Part shown: one piece after another, positions 59,636-64,000 of the stretch
How positions within the stretch are numbered: position 1 is the stretch's first letter
How the letters are laid out: each line of letters opens with the position of its first letter
Assembly (NCBI GenBank): GCA_963724135.1
Contig: CAVRTA010000004.1
Coordinates: forward strand, 558,001 to 622,000
DNA from: DATLGB01 sp963724135
Lineage (GTDB): Bacteria > Actinomycetota > Thermoleophilia > Solirubrobacterales > Solirubrobacteraceae
Direction: 5' to 3'
DNA length: 64,000 nt
Notes under the pieces: model-generated
Databases searched by the model: none
What the model saw: only the letters and a program-made list of their open reading frames with translations
Told to the model about the DNA's origin: nothing
Translations under genes and position numbers: made by a program

Positions 59636-61101
59636 GCGCCGCCGAGCAGCCCAACGCGCCGTACCTCGACGCGCTGGTCGCCTACGGGTTCCGGGGGTCG
59701 ACGCGCTTCCACGTGCCGGGCCACAAAGGGGGCCGCGGCGCCGACCCGGGACTGGTCAACGCGATCGGGCTGATGGCGCTTCAGCTCGATGTCCCGCAGG
59801 ACATCGAGGGGATCGACCTCGGCCCGCAGCCGACGCCCTACGCGCGGGCGGAGGCGCTCGCGGCCGAAGCGCACGGAGCCGAGCGCACCTGGTTTCTCAC
59901 CAACGGCGCCTCGCAGGGCAACCACGCGCTCTGCCTCGCGCTGGCGCCGCTCGACGCGCCCGTGGTCGTGCAGCGCAACTCGCACTCGTCGGTGATCGAC
60001 GGGCTGGTGCTCTCCGGCGGCGCGCCCGCTTTCGTCGCCCCCGAATACGACGAGGAGCTGGGGATGGCGCACGGCGTCACGCCCGACGCGCTCACGCGCG
60101 AGCTCGACGCCACTCCGGGCGCCCGGGCGGCGTTCGTGGTCTCCCCGACCTACTACGGCCTCGCCGCCGACGTCGCCGGCCTGGCGGAGGCTGCGCACGC
60201 GCGCGGGGTCCCGCTCGTCGTCGACCAGTCCTGGGGCCCGCACTTCGGGTTCCACGCGGGCGTCCCCGAGAGCGCCCTGCGCCTGGGCGCGGACGCGGTG
60301 CTGACCTCGACGCACAAGATCGTGGGCTCGCTGACCCAGTCGGCGCTGCTGCACGTCGGGTCCAGCGGCCGGGTCGACCCCGACGCTGTCGCGCGCGTCG
60401 TGCGGCTCGTCCGCTCGACCTCGCAGTCGTCACTGCTGATGGGCTCGCTCGACGCGGCGCGGCGCCAGCTCGCCGTCCACGGCCAGGCGCTGCTGTCGCG
60501 CACGCTCGCGGCGGCCGCGAACCTGTGTACCGCGATCGACGCGATCCCGGGCTGCGCGGTCGTGGGGGAGGGCCTCGTCGGCCGCTCCGGCGTCGCGGCG
60601 TGGGATCCGCTGCGCGTCGTCATCGACGTTCGCGGCACCGGGCGCACGGGTTACGAGGTCTACGCGGCGGTGCGCGAGGCCTACGACGCCCAGCTCGAGC
60701 TCGCCACCCATGCCACGGTCGTGCTCGTGCTCGGGATCGCGCAGCCGCCCGAGGACCTCGATCGCTTTGCGTATGACTTCGCCGAGACGGTCGGGCGCAT
60801 CAGCGTGCCCGGGACCGCGTCGGCGCTCGCGCGCTCCGCGGCGTCGCTGCGCAACGAGGTCGCGATGACGCCGCGGGCGGCGTTCCTCGGCGCCGGCGAG
60901 CGAGTCCCGACCGACCAGGCCGAGGGCCGCGTCTCCTCGGAGGCGATCGCCGGCTACCCGCCCGGCATTCCCGCCCTGCTGCCCGGCGAGCGCATCACCC
61001 GCGAGGCGATCGACTACCTGCGCGAGCTGGTGTCCGCTGGCGCCCGGTTGCACGGCGCCTCCGACCCTTCGCTGGAGAGCATGTTCGTCGTCGAGGAATA
61101 A
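59632..61101 (+). CDS. Orn/Lys/Arg decarboxylase-fold PLP enzyme
   Basis: A 489-residue fold-type I PLP enzyme. FHVPGHKGGRGADP near the N-terminus, TNGASQGNHALCLAL, RNSHSSVIDGLVLSGG and the PLP lysine in TSTHKIVGSLTQSALLH are typical of the Orn/Lys/Arg decarboxylase family. The C-terminal part (YPPGIPALLPGERITREAIDYL) is also conserved. The substrate (lysine, arginine or ornithine) cannot be told. The GTG start overlaps the prfB stop (GTGA). Confidence 0.92.
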   Translation: MSAAEQPNAPYLDALVAYGFRGSTRFHVPGHKGGRGADPGLVNAIGLMALQLDVPQDIEGIDLGPQPTPYARAEALAAEAHGAERTWFLTNGASQGNHALCLALAPLDAPVVVQRNSHSSVIDGLVLSGGAPAFVAPEYDEELGMAHGVTPDALTRELDATPGARAAFVVSPTYYGLAADVAGLAEAAHARGVPLVVDQSWGPHFGFHAGVPESALRLGADAVLTSTHKIVGSLTQSALLHVGSSGRVDPDAVARVVRLVRSTSQSSLLMGSLDAARRQLAVHGQALLSRTLAAAANLCTAIDAIPGCAVVGEGLVGRSGVAAWDPLRVVIDVRGTGRTGYEVYAAVREAYDAQLELATHATVVLVLGIAQPPEDLDRFAYDFAETVGRISVPGTASALARSAASLRNEVAMTPRAAFLGAGERVPTDQAEGRVSSEAIAGYPPGIPALLPGERITREAIDYLRELVSAGARLHGASDPSLESMFVVEE

Positions 61102-61520
61102 CGGCGCCCAAGCCACCGCGCTTCGGCCCTAGGGACCAACGCCGCGGCGGGCGGGTCCTGTCACGCGACGGGACCCGGGTCTCCCTGCGCTCCGCTGCGA
61201 GCCTGCGCAGCCGCCACGCCGCCGCCGCGCGCCCCGCAACGCCTGCGAGGCGGCGCTCGATCCTCGCTGCGCTCCGGTCAACCCCCGAACGCCCGCGCGC
61301 GCCACCCGCCCGAGGAAGGTTTCCTGCCGTGCCGGGACCAACGCGCGCGGCACTCGCGGCCGGTGAGCGCTCATGTCAGTCAGAACGCCTGAGGCATCAC
61401 GCAGACCCGATATGGGTTTTAGGCGAAAGGGACAGCGGGGGGCTCGCGTCGGGATCTGCGAATAAGACCCCCTATGCGGGGTGAAATTCGCAAATGCCGG
61501 CCGGGGACCGCTGTTGCATG

Positions 61521-62292
61521 GAGGCAGAAGCAGGAGCTGCCGGCCGGCACTAGGTGTGCCGGAGTACTCGTAGGGGGGCGGCCTGTGCGGCTCTGGCGCG
61601 CGCGGCCAAGCGCTGGTAAACGCTCCCACTGAATCGCCGCCGGACTGGGCGGCGATGTAAAACGTTGGCAACGCAGCTGAAGCGCCGATGGCGCGCCGCA
61701 AAGTTCTGTGTGCTGTTCGGGTCCGTTCGGGTGGGTTGACTGAGTGGAGTCGGCTAAGCGCCCCGCCAAGGTTGGACTCCAGTCGCGTGATCGCGTAGCG
61801 AGCAACGAGACACTGAGCACACGCATGTGAGCTCGCTCCTGCCCGGACAGGCGGGAATCAACTCAAGTCCGGCGCTGAGGATTCGAGGCAGAAGCGGCGT
61901 TCAGGCGAAGGCAGCAGCGCGGCAACCTTCGTGTCTCACCCGAGGTCTTGCTCCGACTGATGGTTGCCATAGCGACCCTCAGGCGGATCGGTGATGGTCA
62001 AGCCGCTGTCGCTTGGAGGCAGAAGGGGAAGCTGCTCTCTAGGCGGAAGCGATAGGCGGGGAGCGATTCGAACGCCGCTGGCGAGTTGGGCATCTATAGG
62101 AGGCACTTCTCGCCACTGCCGGCTGGCGTGAGCCCTCGCGACACGCTGGTCAGGCCCGTCCCTCCTATTCCCTCCTACCGGGACTTACCGAAGAAGTCTC
62201 GCCGACAACTGGTGGCCTACCTGCTTCAGCTTCGTGAGCGAGGGCCCCAGGTCGAGATTTCGAGTACTTCCGCTCTGAGGCAGAAGCGGCAG
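61521..62292 (+). repeat. Local repeat family with invariant GAGGCAGAAG, four direct copies
   Basis: Copies begin at 61521, 61885, 62016 and 62277; a fifth, inverted, is at 63277-63292. All share GAGGCAGAAG; the copies at 61885 and 62277 extend to GAGGCAGAAGCGGC, and those at 61521 and 62016 share AGCTGC a few bases on. Spacing is irregular (about 364, 131 and 261 bp), so it is not a CRISPR array. Confidence 0.65.
61948..61985. repeat. Dispersed repeat, copy D
   Basis: 61948-61976 matches 42233-42261 at 25 of 29 bases, and 61964-61985 matches 15980-16001 at 21 of 22. Its GGTTGCC (61963-61969) pairs with GGCAACC (61921-61927), giving a hairpin with a 35-nt loop at this copy only. Confidence 0.65.
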
Positions 62293-62344
62293 CTCGGCCC
62301 ACGCGGCCTGGGCTCCAATCTGATCCGAGAGCCTTGCTTGACTC

Positions 62345-63274
62345 TTGTTTGTGAGCAGAGATCGATCAACGGCGGACCTGCGGGCAGCCACCGGATTGGA
62401 CGAAGGCGCAAGGAAGGCCCTTATCACGCAACTGCAGAAGGGTGGGCTGACCCCCATGCAGGTGCTTCTGGGGTTCATCGAGTCGGAAAGCTACGGCGAC
62501 CTGAGCGACTATCTGGACGGTGTCACCGAAGTCTGGGGCGCTTCGGTGAGGGCGGACATCGAGCGGGAGGTGAGCATCAGAACGTCCCAGCTGACGGACG
62601 AGTCAGATCTCGATTTCGAGCGCGCAAGGCAGGGAGCTGCTCGGAAAGGGACGCCGCTCGGGGTCTTGCTGAAGATGCCCGAGACCGACTTCCTGACGGC
62701 GACAGAGGCCGCTGCGCGGGTGATGCAAGATCCCTTCGTCGTTTCGGCGCTCGTGGGCTCGGTAAACAAGATCCTCGTCCGAAGGGGAGCGCCGTATCGC
62801 GCGGAGGGTGTGGGTCGGGGAATGCGCCTCACGTGGACCGGCGACGCGGTCGTCGAAGAGCAGGTGCTACGTCCGGCGCTCGCAGCGCTCGACGATCCAA
62901 GAGTTGCGCGCGGTGCCCGGGTTGAGTTCTTGGGTGCACGCGACGAGCTTCGACGGGGAGATCCTGCGGCCCGCAAACGCGCCGTCGGAGAAGCATGCAG
63001 CTCGGTGGAGAGCGCGATGAAGGTGCTATGTGACGAGCGCCACGTGCCTCATCCCAGCCCTCCGGTCGCACAGAAGCTCTTTCAGGCGCTTTGCGAGGCA
63101 GGTCATCTGCCGGCGGAGGCCGAGGAGATCGTGCTATCTGCGGCTCGCTTCGGGAATCGGAAGGGTCGTCATGGCGCGGGCGCAGTAGCGCACGACGTCA
63201 CCACGTCGGAGGCGGAAGCTGTTCTCGGTGCCGCCGCCACGGCAGTCACGCTTATCGCTCGTCGCCTACCCTGA
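62345..63274 (+). CDS. Putative abortive-infection protein with Abi-C-like C-terminal domain
   Basis: About 309 residues (TTG 62345, or 307 from GTG 62351). The N-terminal 190 residues are mostly helical and match no family I know. From about residue 215, AVGEACSSVESAMKVLCDER, then ALCEAGHLPAEAEEIVLSAAR, FGNRKGRHGAG and ATAVTLIARRL follow the abortive-infection C-terminus (Abi-C, PF14355) pattern with its R-N-x-x-G-x-x-H-G core. Codon use is less GC-extreme than in the housekeeping genes. It is bracketed by exact inverted copies of a 16-bp local repeat (62277-62292, 63277-63292). A phage-defence role is inferred from the domain. Confidence 0.6.
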   Translation: MFVSRDRSTADLRAATGLDEGARKALITQLQKGGLTPMQVLLGFIESESYGDLSDYLDGVTEVWGASVRADIEREVSIRTSQLTDESDLDFERARQGAARKGTPLGVLLKMPETDFLTATEAAARVMQDPFVVSALVGSVNKILVRRGAPYRAEGVGRGMRLTWTGDAVVEEQVLRPALAALDDPRVARGARVEFLGARDELRRGDPAARKRAVGEACSSVESAMKVLCDERHVPHPSPPVAQKLFQALCEAGHLPAEAEEIVLSAARFGNRKGRHGAGAVAHDVTTSEAEAVLGAAATAVTLIARRLP

Positions 63275-63276
63275 GG

Positions 63277-63292
63277 CTCTGCCGCTTCTGCC
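63277..63292 (-). repeat. Inverted copy of the GAGGCAGAAG repeat
   Basis: CTGCCGCTTCTGCCTC is the exact reverse complement of 62277-62292. It starts 2 nt after the Abi-like stop codon. With the adjacent GAGGC (63271-63275) it can also fold into a small hairpin and may serve as that gene's terminator. Confidence 0.6.
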
Positions 63293-63337
63293 TCGAAGCA
63301 GCAGCGGCGTCAGTTCCCCCTGAACAGTTTCGGCGCG

Positions 63338-63742
63338 CTAAGACCCGGCAAGGACGAGCGCGCTGAACGTCACGCCGGCAAGGCATCCGCCGATCATCGC
63401 GAACCACGCTGCCCGGGTGTGCCCGAGCCCAAGGCGGGCCCGGCCAGCCAGCACCAACGATCCGACGATAAACAACGCGCCTGCCGACCAGGTGATCCAA
63501 CGCGCCGCGGTCATGGCCGATGACGGCTCTGGCGGAAGACCACGCGGGCACGGCCCATCCCCGGCGTCACCGAGGCCAAAGCACAACGAAGCAAGATCTC
63601 GATGCATCACTGCCCACACGTAGACGACGCTCGCCACGACGTAGCAGAGGGTCAACGTGATGGCTGCTCTGCGGGCCGTCCGCCATCCGGCGGCCGGCGA
63701 TGGCACCTCATGCCAAGGCACCGAACGAGCAGCGCCGCTCAT
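63338..63742 (-). CDS. Small integral membrane protein
   Basis: A 134-residue protein from ATG 63742. Three hydrophobic segments are visible: AAITLTLCYVVASVVYVWAV, ITWSAGALFIVGSLVLAG and AAWFAMIGGCLAGVTFSALVLA. A Cys-containing loop (LCFGLGDAGDGPCPRG) lies between the first two. The longer frame to 63952 has no membrane or coding character and is left out. No family is recognised. It is convergent with the Abi-like gene and may belong to the same accessory block. Confidence 0.5.
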   Translation of the reverse strand: MSGAARSVPWHEVPSPAAGWRTARRAAITLTLCYVVASVVYVWAVMHRDLASLCFGLGDAGDGPCPRGLPPEPSSAMTAARWITWSAGALFIVGSLVLAGRARLGLGHTRAAWFAMIGGCLAGVTFSALVLAGS

Positions 63743-63823
63743 CGCTCCGACGATACAGAAGGCATGTCGAGCCACCGCTGGCTTCTGTTGCCAAGCAGCG
63801 GTAGCGCGGGGTAGGCAGGCCCC

Positions 63824-64000
63824 ATGACACGTACCCTCGACATGGGGTCGGAGGTCACGGTGCCGGTTCGCGTGGACCATGGCCAGTTCATCGCCTGCGA
63901 CCCAGCGTCGAAGCTCGACATTGATTCCTATGGCGAGCAGGCCCAGCGACAAGGGCTCGCGGTGTGGGCCGGCAATGGTGGCGTCACCGTGTTCACGGCC
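63824..64000 (+). CDS. Hypothetical protein, N-terminal fragment
   Basis: The frame opens at ATG 63824 and runs off the window: MTRTLDMGSEVTVPVRVDHG, then QFIACDPASKLDIDSYGEQA and QRQGLAVWAGNGGVTVFTA. The beta-strand-like opening and absence of stops suggest coding, but 59 codons are too few for assignment. It is divergent from the small membrane protein gene. Confidence 0.45.
   Translation, partial: MTRTLDMGSEVTVPVRVDHGQFIACDPASKLDIDSYGEQAQRQGLAVWAGNGGVTVFTA

Larger units (their letters stand above)
61102..62344. other. Gene-free, repeat- and hairpin-rich stretch of about 1.2 kb
   Basis: No ORF here has recognisable homology or coding-like composition; the longest minus-strand frame (61129-61701) shifts from Arg-rich to random sequence. 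Structures seen: GCGAAT/ATTCGC with inner ACCCC/GGGGT (about 61457-61491); TGCCGGCCGG/CCGGCCGGCA (61495-61504, 61540-61549); ATCGCCGCC/GGCGGCGAT (61633-61641, 61648-61656); GGCAACC/GGTTGCC (61921-61927, 61963-61969). Four GAGGCAGAAG repeats and the dispersed 22-mer also lie here. GC content visibly drops. An unannotated structured RNA or a decayed mobile element is possible. Confidence 0.6.

Noticed and set aside
61129..61701. 190-codon minus-strand ORF after the decarboxylase gene
   Set aside because: Composition is that of a random open frame in GC-rich DNA; it crosses several perfect hairpins and has no recognisable motif.
62041..62110. tRNA fragment or attachment site (GTTCGAATC on the minus strand)
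   Set aside because: The T-arm stem has a mismatch, and no D-arm, anticodon arm or acceptor stem could be placed.
61102..62344. RNase P RNA or tmRNA
   Set aside because: None of the conserved cores (for example GAGGAAAGTCC of RNase P, or the tmRNA 3' T-arm) was found.
61521..63292. CRISPR array from the GAGGCAGAAG repeats
   Set aside because: Core only 10-16 bp, spacing irregular (130-1000 bp), one copy inverted, and no cas gene.

Overview
The window is about 70 percent GC and packed with short-spaced genes. It looks like the chromosome of a high-GC actinobacterium. The order rpmE, prfA, prmC, tsaC, glyA, wecA-like, atpI-like, atpBEFHAGDC, together with comF, hpf, secA and prfB, is typical of Actinomycetota. 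The many LCP proteins, the split acyl-CoA mutase and the codon use suggest class Thermoleophilia (Solirubrobacterales-like). That assignment is inference; no rRNA gene is present to confirm it. Start codons are often GTG, genes overlap as ATGA, GTGA or TGATG, and many lone genes have a TAnnnT hexamer 6-12 nt before the start instead of a Shine-Dalgarno site, which implies leaderless mRNAs.

Layout. 0-13 kb: a GlxA-type regulator beside a DJ-1 protein, an M17 aminopeptidase, a thiolase, a HAD phosphatase, a MarR regulator, a two-subunit isobutyryl-CoA-mutase-like B12 enzyme split by an antisense glycosidase gene, a metallophosphoesterase, and etfB-etfA-ETF:quinone oxidoreductase. These genes suggest acyl-CoA oxidation feeding the quinone pool. 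13-20.3 kb: a secreted CARDB-like protein, rpmE, a DUF1385 protein, two alpha/beta hydrolases, prfA-prmC, tsaC and glyA. 20.3-24.6 kb: a WecA-like transferase, then a cargo block (SIMPL protein, leader peptide and tiny basic protein, lipoprotein, OsmC, secreted cyclophilin). 24.6-31.9 kb: the complete F1Fo ATP synthase operon.

31.8-38.9 kb is a cell-envelope region: two paralogous LytR-CpsA-Psr proteins around an M20 peptidase, UDP-glucose dehydrogenase, an NDP-sugar pyrophosphorylase and a frameshifted cupin. 38.9-47 kb: a 973-residue LuxR/ATPase regulator with a small upstream ORF, an aldehyde dehydrogenase, a flavin (LLM) oxidoreductase with a CTG start, and two more frameshifted genes. 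47-51.4 kb: a MerR-led operon with S-adenosylhomocysteinase, a diverged paralogue lacking catalytic residues, and UTP-glucose-1-phosphate uridylyltransferase. 51.4-53.6 kb: a lysyl-oxidase-like secreted protein and CtaG. 53.6-61.1 kb: comF, hpf, secA, a methyltransferase, prfB with its programmed frameshift, and an Orn/Lys/Arg decarboxylase-fold enzyme.

The last 3 kb differ: about 1.2 kb has no supportable gene and is full of hairpins and short repeats. It is followed by a candidate abortive-infection gene bracketed by exact 16-bp inverted copies of a local repeat, then a small membrane protein and a truncated ORF. This is the likeliest accessory region. The observations most worth following are the bracketed Abi-like gene, the altered AhcY paralogue, the ETF-QO lacking its fourth cluster cysteine, the twin LCP proteins with a shared extra C-terminal domain, the near-cognate start codons and the dispersed repeat families.
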